Position numbers and translations under genes: made by a program | From: Streptomyces hygroscopicus | Lineage (GTDB): Bacteria > Actinomycetota > Actinomycetes > Streptomycetales > Streptomycetaceae | DNA: 64,000 nucleotides | Reading direction: 5' to 3' | Assembly: GCA_002021875.1 (NCBI GenBank) | Contig: CP018627.1 | Coordinates: 4,650,001-4,714,000 of the forward strand | The notes under the pieces: generated by a model | Seen by the model: only the letters and a program-made list of their open reading frames with translations | Databases searched by the model: none | Told to the model about the DNA's origin: nothing | Shown: positions 20,427 to 28,237 of the stretch, in pieces | Layout: each line of letters opens with the position of its first letter | How positions within the stretch are numbered: position 1 is the stretch's first letter

Positions 20427-21197
20427 ATGGGGACGGCAGCCGGAGAGGGCGGCGAGGGAGTACGGAGTGTACTGCGCGCACTGGATCTGCTCGCCCTGTT
20501 CGACGAGTCCCACCGTTCCCGCAGCGTACGGGAGTTGACCGACGCCACCGGACTGGCCAAGTCCACCGTGGTTCGTCTGGTGGCCACGCTGGAACAGCGC
20601 GGGCTGCTGTGGAGCCGGGGGGACGGCCGGCTCACCCCCGGTGCGGGCCTGCTGCGCTGGGCGGCGCTCGCACAGGACGCCTGGCGGCTGCCCCCGGAGG
20701 CGGTGGAGTGCCTGCGCGTCCTCTCGGTACGGTCCGGCGGCGAGTCCTCGCGGATCTACATCCGCCAGGGGGCCTCCCGGGTGTGCGTGGCCCAGCACGA
20801 GGGCACCCAGCAACTGCGCCATGTGGTGCGCATCGGCGAGGAGATGCCCCTGTGGGCCGGTGCCTCCGGGCATGTCCTGCTCATCGGCGGCTCGCCCCGG
20901 ACCCTGGGCCGGGTGGCCTCGGCGGCCGGGCGCGACGCCGACTTCACCTCCGCCCTGGCCGAACGGGCCCGCCTCGCCGCGCGGCGGGGCTGGGCGGTCA
21001 GCCACGGTGAGCGCGAGGACGGGGTGTCCGCCGTGGCCGCCCCCGTCACCGACGCGGCCGGGCAGGTCGTCGCCGCGGTGGGCCTTGGCGGCCCCACCAG
21101 CCGCTTCACCGAGGAGCGCGTCGAGTCGTTCCGCCCGGCGCTGACCGAGGCCGCGAGGCGGCTGTCGGAGCTGCGGTTCCTCGGCGAGAGCGGCTGA
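20427..21197 (+). CDS. IclR-family transcriptional regulator
   Basis: 256 residues. The N-terminal winged helix holds RSVRELTDATGLAKSTVVRLVATLE (about 30-55). The C-terminal IclR effector domain follows, with a GASGHVLLI-like segment and AVSHGEREDGVSAVAAPV. The ATG at 20427 follows GAGGAGG; an upstream ATG at 20391 lacks a site. It converges on the lyase gene with 3 bp between stop codons. IclR proteins usually sense a carboxylic-acid intermediate of the pathway beside them, which here means CoA activation and C-C cleavage of an organic acid. Confidence 0.92.
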   Translation: MGTAAGEGGEGVRSVLRALDLLALFDESHRSRSVRELTDATGLAKSTVVRLVATLEQRGLLWSRGDGRLTPGAGLLRWAALAQDAWRLPPEAVECLRVLSVRSGGESSRIYIRQGASRVCVAQHEGTQQLRHVVRIGEEMPLWAGASGHVLLIGGSPRTLGRVASAAGRDADFTSALAERARLAARRGWAVSHGEREDGVSAVAAPVTDAAGQVVAAVGLGGPTSRFTEERVESFRPALTEAARRLSELRFLGESG

Positions 21198-21200
21198 CGT

Positions 21201-22172
21201 TCACACGCTCTCCGCGCGCCCTGCGCCTTCCTCGTTCTCCCCGCTCTCCTCCCTCTCCGGCCGAATGAGGTCCCGGGGGGCCGGACCCTCGTACGAAGGC
21301 AGCAGCCGCCGGGGAATAGGACCCTTGATCCTGGCCCCACCGGACTTCTCCTCCCAGGCGTGGGAGAGGATGCCCACGCTGCGGGAGAGCACGAACAGCC
21401 CGCGTCCGAGCTCGGGCGGAAAGCCGAGTTCGCTGTAGACGATGGCGGTGGCGCCGTCGATGTTCATCGGCACGGGACGGCTGCGGCCCTCCGCCAGCGC
21501 CCGCTCCAGGGCCGTCCCGGCGCGCAGCGCCCAGCCCGGCGCCTCGCCGTCCGCCACCGCCGCGTCCACCAGGTCGAGCAGAGGGGTGCGGCGCGGGTCG
21601 TACGGGTGGAACCGGTGGCCGAATCCGGGGACATGGGAGCCCGTGGCACGGTACTCCGCCACCAGGTCCTTCGCGGCGCCATCGACGTCCGCCCCCTCGG
21701 CCACGGCCCGCTCCAGCTCGGCCAGCACCCGCATGCACTGCTGACCGGCCCCGCCGTGGACATCCCCCAGGAGGTTCACCCCGGTGGCCACCGCGTTGTT
21801 CAAGCCCACGCCGCAGGTGGCCGCCATCCGGGCGGCGGCGATCGACGGGGCCTGGGGTCCGTGGTCGACGGCGGCGACGAGCGCGGCCTCCAGCAACCGG
21901 CCCTGGGTCCGGGTGGGCAGCTCGCCGCGCAGCATCAGCCAGATGGTCTCGGCGAAGGACACCTGGCCGATCAACTGCTCGACCGGGTAGCCGCGCAGCA
22001 GGATCTCGCCCGGCCGGATGCGGCTGACGGCGGTGGACCACCAGTCGGTGACCTCCCGCGGATCCACGACGTCCTGGGGAGCCGTGACGTCCTGGGGAGC
22101 CGTGACGTCCTGCGTCGGCATGACGCCCTGCGGAGCCATCGCGGCCTCCTGGTCTGCGGACCGGCGGGTCAT
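21201..22172 (-). CDS. Citrate-synthase-fold lyase (citryl-CoA lyase-like)
   Basis: 323 residues, shorter than a standard citrate synthase (about 370-430). Catalytic-type segments are present: GDVHGGAGQ, VPGFGHRFHPYDPR and MNIDGATAIVYSELGF, in positions of the two His and the Asp of citrate synthase. The N-terminus carries a 6-residue repeat (TAPQDV) encoded by an 18-bp tandem repeat at 22068-22111. The ATG at 22172 overlaps the upstream gene by ATGA; ATG 22139, with GGAGG right before it, is an alternative that removes 11 residues. Paired with a CoA transferase it more likely cleaves or forms a 3-hydroxyacyl-CoA carbon bond than runs the TCA cycle. Confidence 0.85.
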   Translation of the reverse strand: MTRRSADQEAAMAPQGVMPTQDVTAPQDVTAPQDVVDPREVTDWWSTAVSRIRPGEILLRGYPVEQLIGQVSFAETIWLMLRGELPTRTQGRLLEAALVAAVDHGPQAPSIAAARMAATCGVGLNNAVATGVNLLGDVHGGAGQQCMRVLAELERAVAEGADVDGAAKDLVAEYRATGSHVPGFGHRFHPYDPRRTPLLDLVDAAVADGEAPGWALRAGTALERALAEGRSRPVPMNIDGATAIVYSELGFPPELGRGLFVLSRSVGILSHAWEEKSGGARIKGPIPRRLLPSYEGPAPRDLIRPEREESGENEEGAGRAESV

Positions 22173-23395
22173 ATCGCACCACGCTCCTTCATCGCGTCGA
22201 TCTCCTGCGGGCCGTAGCCGAGTTCGGCCAGAACCTGCTCGGTGTGCTGGCCCAGCAGCGGTGGCGGGGCGGTGGCCGCCGCCGGTTCGCCGTCGACCCG
22301 GAACGGGCTGCCGAGGACGCGCAGCTCGCGCCCGCGCCCGTCCGGGAAGGGCAGCGTGCGGACGAAGTCCCGCTCCGCGAGCTGCTCCAGGCCCAGCGCG
22401 TCGGGCACGGACAGCACCCGCGCGGCCGGCACCCCGGCGTCGGCGAGGATCTCCTCCCACTCCCCGGCGGCCCGCTCGGCCAGCCCCTTCTCGATCTCGG
22501 CGCGCAGCTCGTCGCGGTGGGCCTTGCGGTCCGCGGGATGCGCGAAGCGCTCGTCCGCCAGCAGTTCCGCACGGCCGATGAGCCGGCACAGGGTGGCGAA
22601 CTGCTGCTGGCGGTTGGCCGCGATGTTGAGGTATCCGTCCGCGGTGCGGAACGTCCCCGACGGCGCGGCCGTGAAGTTCTCGTTGCCCATGGGCCGCGGC
22701 GGGCGGCCGGTGATCAGATAGTTGGAGGTCACCCAGCCCATCGCGGTGAGCGCGGCCTCCAGCATGGAGACGTCCAGATACGCGCCGCTCCCGGTGCGCT
22801 CCCGGCGCACCAGAGCCGCCGCCACGGCGAAGGCGGCGGCCATGCCGCCCAGGGTGTCGGCGACCGGGAACCCGGCCCGCAGCGGGCTGACCTCGGGGGT
22901 GCCGGTCACGCTCATCATGCCGGAGAGGCCCTGCACGATCTGGTCGTACGCGGGCCGGGCGCGCAGCGGTCCGGTCTGGCCGAAGCCGGAGACGGCGCAG
23001 TAGACCAGCCGCGGGTTCTCCCGCATGAGGACCTCCCGGCCGACGCCCAGGCGGTCCATCACCCCCGGGCGGAAGTTCTCGAGGAGGACGTCGGACTCCC
23101 GCACCGCGCGCAGCAGAGCCTCGCGCCCCTTCTCCTCCTTGAGGTTCAGGGTCAGCGAACGCTTACCGGCGTTCTGGGCGAGGAACGACGCGCCCAGCAG
23201 ATCCTCGCTCAGCTCCCGGTCGGCGCCCAGTTGGCGCGCCAGGTCCCCGGCCCCCGGCATCTCGACCTTGAGGACGTCGGCGCCGTGCAGGGCGAGCTGA
23301 TATCCGGCGAAGGGCCCGGCGAGGACGTTGGTCAGATCCAGGACCCGGATGCCGTCGAGCAGGGGTGGTGGGGCGGCGGGGGCGGGCGTGCTCAA
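22169..23395 (-). CDS. Family III CoA transferase (CaiB/BaiF)
   Basis: 408 residues. Family III hallmarks are present: GIRVLDLTNVLAGPFAGYQLA at the N-terminus, LTLNLKEEKGREALLR, the downstream DVLLENFRPG segment, and VYCAVSGFGQTGP. The start is a TTG at 23395, seven bases after GGAGG; no ATG or GTG gives a family-like N-terminus. It transfers CoA to an organic acid, probably the substrate of the lyase encoded by the overlapping next gene. The transporter gene is divergent across a 133-bp control region holding the second IclR-type operator. Confidence 0.92.
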   Translation of the reverse strand: MSTPAPAAPPPLLDGIRVLDLTNVLAGPFAGYQLALHGADVLKVEMPGAGDLARQLGADRELSEDLLGASFLAQNAGKRSLTLNLKEEKGREALLRAVRESDVLLENFRPGVMDRLGVGREVLMRENPRLVYCAVSGFGQTGPLRARPAYDQIVQGLSGMMSVTGTPEVSPLRAGFPVADTLGGMAAAFAVAAALVRRERTGSGAYLDVSMLEAALTAMGWVTSNYLITGRPPRPMGNENFTAAPSGTFRTADGYLNIAANRQQQFATLCRLIGRAELLADERFAHPADRKAHRDELRAEIEKGLAERAAGEWEEILADAGVPAARVLSVPDALGLEQLAERDFVRTLPFPDGRGRELRVLGSPFRVDGEPAAATAPPPLLGQHTEQVLAELGYGPQEIDAMKERGAI

Positions 23396-23483
23396 GGGCT
23401 GACCTCCAGCGCGAATAGGGCGTGACCCCTTGCCATGGGGTGTGTGCCTCCATAACATCACCGAACCACCAAGCGGCACAAGC

Positions 23484-23501
23484 GAACCACACAGTGGTAC
23501 T
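23484..23501. promoter_or_regulatory. IclR-type operator, copy 2
   Basis: GAACCAC-aca-GTGGTACT matches the copy at 20360-20377 at 15 of 18 positions, all differences falling in the 3-bp centre. A further half site, GAACCACC, starts at 23463, 21 bp upstream on the same face of the helix. It sits between the divergent CoA transferase and symporter genes and could control both. Confidence 0.7.
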
Positions 23502-23528
23502 CGATTCACGGTGACAAGGGAGTCCCCC

Positions 23529-24911
23529 ATGACGCAAACCGGCAGTTCCGCCACCAGAAGGCCGGTCTTCCAGCCCAAGGTCGCCCTCGCCGCCGTCTTC
23601 GGCACCACGGTGGAGTGGTACGACTTCGCCCTCTACGGAACCGCGGCCGCCCTGGTCTTCAACAAGGTCTACTTCCCGGACAGCGATCCGCTGGTCGGCA
23701 CGGTCCTCGCCTACGGCACCTTCGCCATCGGCTTCCTCGCCCGGCCCCTGGGCGGCGCCTACTTCGGCGAGCGGGGCGACACCCAGGGCCGTAAGGGCGT
23801 ACTGGTGGCCACCCTGCTGATGATGGGGCTCGCCACCACGGCCATCGGACTGCTGCCGACCCATGCGCAGATCGGCGTCGCCGCGCCGGTGCTGCTGACC
23901 CTGCTCCGCTTCGTCCAGGGCTTCGCCGCGGGCGGCGAGAAGACCGGCGCGCTGATCATCCTGTTCGAGAACGCACCGCCCAAGTGGCGCGGTCTGCTCA
24001 CCTCACTGCCCGCGATCGGCACCGGCACCGGCACCCTCCTGTCCACCGGCGCCTTCGCACTCACCACCGGGCTGCTGTCCGAGGACGCCTTCCTCGACTG
24101 GGGCTGGCGGATTCCCTTCCTGCTCAGCGCGGGGCTGACCTTCTTCGGCCTCTGGGTGCGCCGCTCACTGCCGGAGACCGCCGAATTCCAGCAGGTCCAG
24201 CAGGCGGGCCCCGCCGCCGCGACGGCGCCGCGCCCGCTGCGGCAGCGGATCGCCGAGAGCCGCTGCGTCGCCGCTTGGCGCCGCTACCCCAAGGAGATGC
24301 TCATCGTGATCGGCGCGGGCGCCGCCGAGAACGCGGGCTACTACGTCTTCGGCACCTTCTCGGTCACCTACGCCGAGGACCGCGGGCTGTCGACCAGCGC
24401 ACTCCTCAGCGGCATCTCGCTGGTCGCGGCCGTGAAGCTGGTGACGGTGCCGGCCTTCGGCGCGCTCTCCGACCGCATCGGCCGGCGCCCGGTCTCGATC
24501 GGCGGAGCCCTGGTGCTGCTGGCCGCCTCCTGGCCGTTCTTCGCGGTGATCGACGGCGGCCACACCTGGGGCATCTGGCTCGCGCTCTTCATCACCCTGG
24601 GCATCGGTCAGTCCGCCGTCCTCGGCTCCCAGCCCGCCTTCTTCGCCGAACTCTTCGACACCACGGTCCGGTTCAGCGCGGTCGGCATCGCCAACAACAT
24701 CGGCACCGTCCTCACCGGCGGCCTCGCCCCGATGCTCGCGTCCGCCCTGCTGCTCTGGTTCGACCACAGCGTCACGGGCGTGGTCGTCTTCATCGCCCTG
24801 ATGAGCGCGCTCACCGTGGTCACGGTGGCACTGGCGCGGGAGACGCGCGGGGCCGCCGAACCGGCCGAGGAGACGGGCACGCGGAAGCAGAACGTCCAGA
24901 CGGCACCGTGA
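23529..24911 (+). CDS. MFS transporter, metabolite:H+ symporter family
   Basis: 460 residues with about twelve membrane helices. The MHS signature is clear: TTVEWYDFALYGTAAAL in helix 1, then FGERGDTQGRKGVL in the loop between helices 2 and 3, and GFAAGGEKTGALIILFE. Relatives (KgtP, CitH, ShiA, ProP) import di/tricarboxylates, aromatic acids or osmolytes with protons. Together with the CoA transferase and lyase it most likely brings in the organic acid substrate. AAGGGAG precedes the ATG at 23529. Confidence 0.92.
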   Translation: MTQTGSSATRRPVFQPKVALAAVFGTTVEWYDFALYGTAAALVFNKVYFPDSDPLVGTVLAYGTFAIGFLARPLGGAYFGERGDTQGRKGVLVATLLMMGLATTAIGLLPTHAQIGVAAPVLLTLLRFVQGFAAGGEKTGALIILFENAPPKWRGLLTSLPAIGTGTGTLLSTGAFALTTGLLSEDAFLDWGWRIPFLLSAGLTFFGLWVRRSLPETAEFQQVQQAGPAAATAPRPLRQRIAESRCVAAWRRYPKEMLIVIGAGAAENAGYYVFGTFSVTYAEDRGLSTSALLSGISLVAAVKLVTVPAFGALSDRIGRRPVSIGGALVLLAASWPFFAVIDGGHTWGIWLALFITLGIGQSAVLGSQPAFFAELFDTTVRFSAVGIANNIGTVLTGGLAPMLASALLLWFDHSVTGVVVFIALMSALTVVTVALARETRGAAEPAEETGTRKQNVQTAP

Positions 24912-24914
24912 CAC

Positions 24915-24931
24915 CCCGGCGCGCCGCCGGG
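24915..24931. terminator. Short hairpin between convergent genes
   Basis: CCCGGCG (24915-24921) pairs with CGCCGGG (24925-24931) around a 3-nt loop, four bases after the symporter stop. A repeated GCCGGGTCAGGCGC pattern follows to 24960. A plausible factor-independent stop for one or both convergent transcripts. Confidence 0.5.
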
Positions 24932-24964
24932 TCAGGCGCCGCCGCCGGGTCAGGCGCTGTGAAG

Positions 24965-25867
24965 TCAGGCGCTGCCGCAGTCCCCGAGGAACGTCCGCAG
25001 CTGGCGCAGCGTCTCGTCCGGCGCCTCCTCGGGAAGGTAGTGGTCGCACGGCAGGGCCTGCCCGCGCACATCGTCCGCGTAGCCGCGCCAGACCTCCGGT
25101 ACGTCGTAGTGGCGGCCGACGAAACCGTGCGCGCCCCACAGGGCCAGCAGCGGTGCGGTGACCCGGCGGCCCGCGGCGGCGTCCGCGTCGTCGTGGACCA
25201 GGTCGATGGAGGCGGCGGCACGGTAGTCCTCGCAGCTTGCGTGGATGGCCGCGGGGTCCGAGAAGCAGCGGATGTACTCGGCCTGGGCCGCCTCGTCGAA
25301 CGGGGTTCCGCCACCGTGGCGGGCCCCCATCCGGGTACGGATCCAGAACGCGGGGTCCTGACCGATGAGGTGCTCCGGGATGCCGTTCTCCGCCGCCAGG
25401 AAGAACCAGTGGTAGTAACCCAGCCCGAAGTCCTTGTCGGCGTGCTGGAAGACGTACCGCGTGGGCACGATGTCGAGCACCGCGAGCGCGGAGACCGCCC
25501 CCGGATGATCGAGGGCCAGCCGGTGGCCGACCCGGCCGCCCCGGTCATGGCCGACGACGGCGAAGCGGTCGAAGCCCAGCTCCCGCATCACCAACACCTG
25601 GTCGCGCGCCATGGCCCGCTTGGAATACGTGGTGTGCTCGGCGTCGGACCCGGGCTTGTGGCTGTCGCCGTAGCCGCGCAGATCGGTGAGGACCACGCGG
25701 TGGGTGGCCGCGAGCGCCGGGGCGATGTGGTGCCAGATCATATGGGTCTGCGGATAGCCGTGCAGGAGCAGGACGGGCGGCCCGTCCCCGGCGGTGCGCA
25801 CGTTGATTCCCACACCCTCGACGTCAAGGGTGCGGCGGTCGAAGTCGCCCAGTAGCTGATCGCTCAT
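24965..25867 (-). CDS. α/β-hydrolase, haloacetate dehalogenase / epoxide hydrolase type
   Basis: 300 residues. The fold shows LLLHGYPQTHMIWHHIAP, RGYGDS and the nucleophile elbow GHDRGGRVGHRLALDHP, with Asp as nucleophile rather than Ser, and a late DHYLPEEAP histidine. YYHWFFLA contains the His-Trp pair that, with a Tyr (CEDYRAAAS), forms the halide pocket of fluoroacetate dehalogenases, so hydrolytic dehalogenation of a 2-haloacid is plausible; epoxide hydrolysis is the alternative. The start at 25867 has only a weak GGGATCGG site. A LysR-type operator lies 53 bp upstream, in the same orientation as the one before the dehydrogenase at 27050. Confidence 0.85.
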   Translation of the reverse strand: MSDQLLGDFDRRTLDVEGVGINVRTAGDGPPVLLLHGYPQTHMIWHHIAPALAATHRVVLTDLRGYGDSHKPGSDAEHTTYSKRAMARDQVLVMRELGFDRFAVVGHDRGGRVGHRLALDHPGAVSALAVLDIVPTRYVFQHADKDFGLGYYHWFFLAAENGIPEHLIGQDPAFWIRTRMGARHGGGTPFDEAAQAEYIRCFSDPAAIHASCEDYRAAASIDLVHDDADAAAGRRVTAPLLALWGAHGFVGRHYDVPEVWRGYADDVRGQALPCDHYLPEEAPDETLRQLRTFLGDCGSA

Positions 25868-25920
25868 GATCCGATCCCAGCAGCCGCCGCGGTGCGCGTC
25901 CAAGACCCGTTGGCGACAAT

Positions 25921-25941
25921 CCTTATAGGCGCCACCTATGG
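25921..25941 (-). promoter_or_regulatory. LysR-type operator before the hydrolase
   Basis: Read on the minus strand: CCATAGG-N5-CCTATAAGG. Its core ATAGG-N5-CCTAT is a T-N11-A LysR box. It repeats, apart from the five central bases, at 26974-26994 before the dehydrogenase and points the same way relative to its gene. A half site CCTATAAG also occurs at 25982, close to the lysR start. Confidence 0.75.
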
Positions 25942-26015
25942 ACGTGTGCGGGTGGCGAGCCTGTGCGGATGGTGAGCGGCCCTATAAGTGCGGCGAGGCG
26001 CGGGGAGGCGGCGCG

Positions 26016-26894
26016 GTGGATGTGCGGCAGCTGGAGTACTTCCTGGCCGTGGTGGACCACGGCGGATTCAACCGGGCGGCCTCCGCGCTGTATCTGTCCC
26101 AGCCCTCCCTCTCCCAGGCCATCCGCGCCCTGGAGCGCGACCTGGGCAGCGACCTCTTCCACCGCATCGGCCGCCGGGCGGTCCTCACCGACGCGGGCAC
26201 GGCGCTGATCGCACCGGCGCGGGAAGCGGTGCGCAGCCTGCAGCTCGCGCGGGCCAGTGTGGAGTCGGTGCACGGGCTGCGCGGCGGCCGGGTGGACATC
26301 GCGGCCCCGCCCTCACAGGCCGTCGAGCCGCTGACGGGGCTGATCGACCGCTTCACCCGGATCCATCCCGCGGTGTCCGTGCGGGTGCAGGCCGCGTTCA
26401 CCCCCCGCGATGTGACGGAGATGGTGCGCACCGGCGTATGCGAGCTGGGGCTGCTGGCCTCCCCCGACGCCACGCCCCAGGGCGATGTGCGCATCTACCC
26501 GCTGCTCGAACAGCGCTTCGTGCTGCTGGCACCCCCGGACGGGCCGTTCCGCCCCGGTGTGCCGGTGCGCCACGAGCAGTTGGCCGGACATCGGCTGATC
26601 GTGGGCCAGAAGGGCACCGGGATGCGCCGTTTCGTCGACGACCTCCGGGCCGAGGGCGTCGCGCTGACCGTCGTGGTCGAGACCGAGCACCGGGTGGCGA
26701 TCCTGCCGCTGGTCCTGCGGGGCGTCGGTCTGGCTGTGGTCGCCGACGCCTGGCGCGGCCTCGCCGAGCGGGCGGGGGCGCTGGTCCTGGACCTCGAACC
26801 GAGCACCAGCCTGCATATCGCCCTGGTCAGCCGACGGGCCCCGCTGACACCGGCGGCGGAGGCGTTCGTAAGAACAGCCACGGCAGTCCCCTAA
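26016..26894 (+). CDS. LysR-family transcriptional regulator
   Basis: 292 residues. The N-terminal HTH is typical (RQLEYFLAVVDHGGFNRAAS and LSQPSLSQAIRALERDLGSDLF). The periplasmic-binding-like effector domain spans about 90-290. The GTG at 26016 is preceded by GGGGAGG. The gene is divergent from the hydrolase and followed by a dehydrogenase; both have the same operator, so this protein is the likely activator of both, with a small organic acid as inducer. Its stop codon lies inside the first unit of a 17-bp tandem repeat. Confidence 0.93.
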   Translation: MDVRQLEYFLAVVDHGGFNRAASALYLSQPSLSQAIRALERDLGSDLFHRIGRRAVLTDAGTALIAPAREAVRSLQLARASVESVHGLRGGRVDIAAPPSQAVEPLTGLIDRFTRIHPAVSVRVQAAFTPRDVTEMVRTGVCELGLLASPDATPQGDVRIYPLLEQRFVLLAPPDGPFRPGVPVRHEQLAGHRLIVGQKGTGMRRFVDDLRAEGVALTVVVETEHRVAILPLVLRGVGLAVVADAWRGLAERAGALVLDLEPSTSLHIALVSRRAPLTPAAEAFVRTATAVP

Positions 26895-26974
26895 ATCGAG
26901 CAGTCCCCGAAGCCGAGCAGCCCCATAAGCCGAGCAGCCCCATAAGTCGAGCAGCCCCATAAGTCGAGCAGTCC
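26890..26974. repeat. Five tandem 17-bp repeats
   Basis: Units begin at 26890, 26907, 26924, 26941 and 26958 and fit CATAAGTCGAGCAGCCC with few changes; the third and fourth units differ at one base. The array starts over the lysR stop codon and ends exactly where the LysR operator begins (26974). The CCCATAAG part of each unit resembles the CCTATAAG half site, so it may have grown from operator DNA. Confidence 0.85.
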
Positions 26975-26994
26975 CATAGGGCAGACCTATAAGG
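26974..26994 (+). promoter_or_regulatory. LysR-type operator before the dehydrogenase
   Basis: CCATAGG-N5-CCTATAAGG, 55 bp before the ATG at 27050. The outer 16 bases are identical to the operator 53 bp before the hydrolase. The matching distance and orientation suggest activation at both promoters. Confidence 0.75.
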
Positions 26995-27049
26995 CACATG
27001 GAATCTGCGTCTTGGACGCGGTGGACGCACCCCTGCTGCAATCCCCTCC

Positions 27050-28120
27050 ATGACGAACCGCCGCACGACCACTCACCGCATCGCCCTGATCCCCGGCGAC
27101 GGCATCGGCAACGAGGTCATCCCGGCCGCCCGCCGCGTCCTGGACGCCGTGGCCGCCCGGCACGGCCTCGGCTTCAGCTACGAGACGTTCGACTGGTCCT
27201 GCGAACGCTATGTCAACCAGGGCGCGATGATGCCCGACGACGGGCTGGAGCGACTGCGCGGCCATGACGCGATCCTGCTCGGCGCGGTCGGCTACCCCGG
27301 CGTCCCCGACCATGTCTCGCTGTGGGGTCTGCTGATCCCCATCCGCCGGGGCTTCCAGCAGTACGTCAATCTGCGCCCCATCCGCGTCTTCGAGGGCGTG
27401 CCCAGCCCGCTGCGCGAGGCGGGGCCAGGCGATGTGGACCTCGTCGTCGTCCGGGAGAACGTCGAGGGCGAGTACGGCGAGATCGGCGGCCGCCTCGGAC
27501 GGGGACTTCCGGAGGAAATGGCCGTCCAGGAGGCGGTGTTCACCCGTAAGGGCGTCACCCGCGTCCTGGACTACGCCTTCTCGCTCGCCGAGCGGCGCGG
27601 CGGACACCTCACCTCGGCCACCAAGTCCAACGGCATCATCCACACCATGCCGTTCTGGGACGAGCTCGTGGCCGAACGCGCCGCCGTGTACCCGGAGGTG
27701 GCCTGGGGCCAGGAGCACATCGACGCCCTCGCCGCCAAGTTCGTCCTCGACCCGCGGCGCTTCGACGTCGTCGTGGCCTCCAACCTCTTCGGCGACATCC
27801 TCAGCGACCTCGCCGCCGCGGTCGCCGGCAGCATCGGCATCGCCCCCGCGGCCAACCTCAACCCCGAACGCGACTTCCCGTCCATGTTCGAACCCGTCCA
27901 CGGCTCCGCCCCCGACATCGCCGGACGCGGTATCGCCAACCCGCTCGGCGCGATCTGGTCCGCCGCCATGATGCTCGACCACCTCGGCCACCCCGAGGCG
28001 GCCACCCGCATCACCGACGCCATCGCGACCGTCCTGGCGAAGACCCCCGTCCGCACCCCGGACCTGGGCGGCACGGCCACCACGGAGGAATTCACCGACG
28101 CCCTGCTCGAACTGGTCTGA
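27050..28120 (+). CDS. Tartrate / D-malate-type decarboxylating dehydrogenase
   Basis: 356 residues of the isocitrate/isopropylmalate dehydrogenase family. LIPGDGIGNEVIPAA opens the fold. Substrate and metal segments include NLRPIRVFEG, VVRENVEGEYGEIGG, TSATKSNGI (catalytic Lys), ASNLFGDILSDLAAA (metal Asp residues) and the cofactor region MFEPVHGSAPDIAGRGIANP. The Glu-x-Glu/Tyr-Gly pattern and the LWGLLIPIRRGFQQYVNLRP loop match tartrate dehydrogenase/D-malate dehydrogenase rather than LeuB. It oxidises and decarboxylates a 2-hydroxyacid using NAD. The ribosome site is poor (CCCCTCC), so translation may be regulated or start differently. Confidence 0.9.
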   Translation: MTNRRTTTHRIALIPGDGIGNEVIPAARRVLDAVAARHGLGFSYETFDWSCERYVNQGAMMPDDGLERLRGHDAILLGAVGYPGVPDHVSLWGLLIPIRRGFQQYVNLRPIRVFEGVPSPLREAGPGDVDLVVVRENVEGEYGEIGGRLGRGLPEEMAVQEAVFTRKGVTRVLDYAFSLAERRGGHLTSATKSNGIIHTMPFWDELVAERAAVYPEVAWGQEHIDALAAKFVLDPRRFDVVVASNLFGDILSDLAAAVAGSIGIAPAANLNPERDFPSMFEPVHGSAPDIAGRGIANPLGAIWSAAMMLDHLGHPEAATRITDAIATVLAKTPVRTPDLGGTATTEEFTDALLELV

Positions 28121-28237
28121 CGCGCCCGGGGTGGGGCTGTCCCCAGGGCGGTCCGGGTGGCCGGCCGGATCATTCCCGGGCCCGGCGGCCTCTAGCGTGG
28201 CCATTCGGCCGCGTGGGGGCTCGGAGGGGGACGTCGG

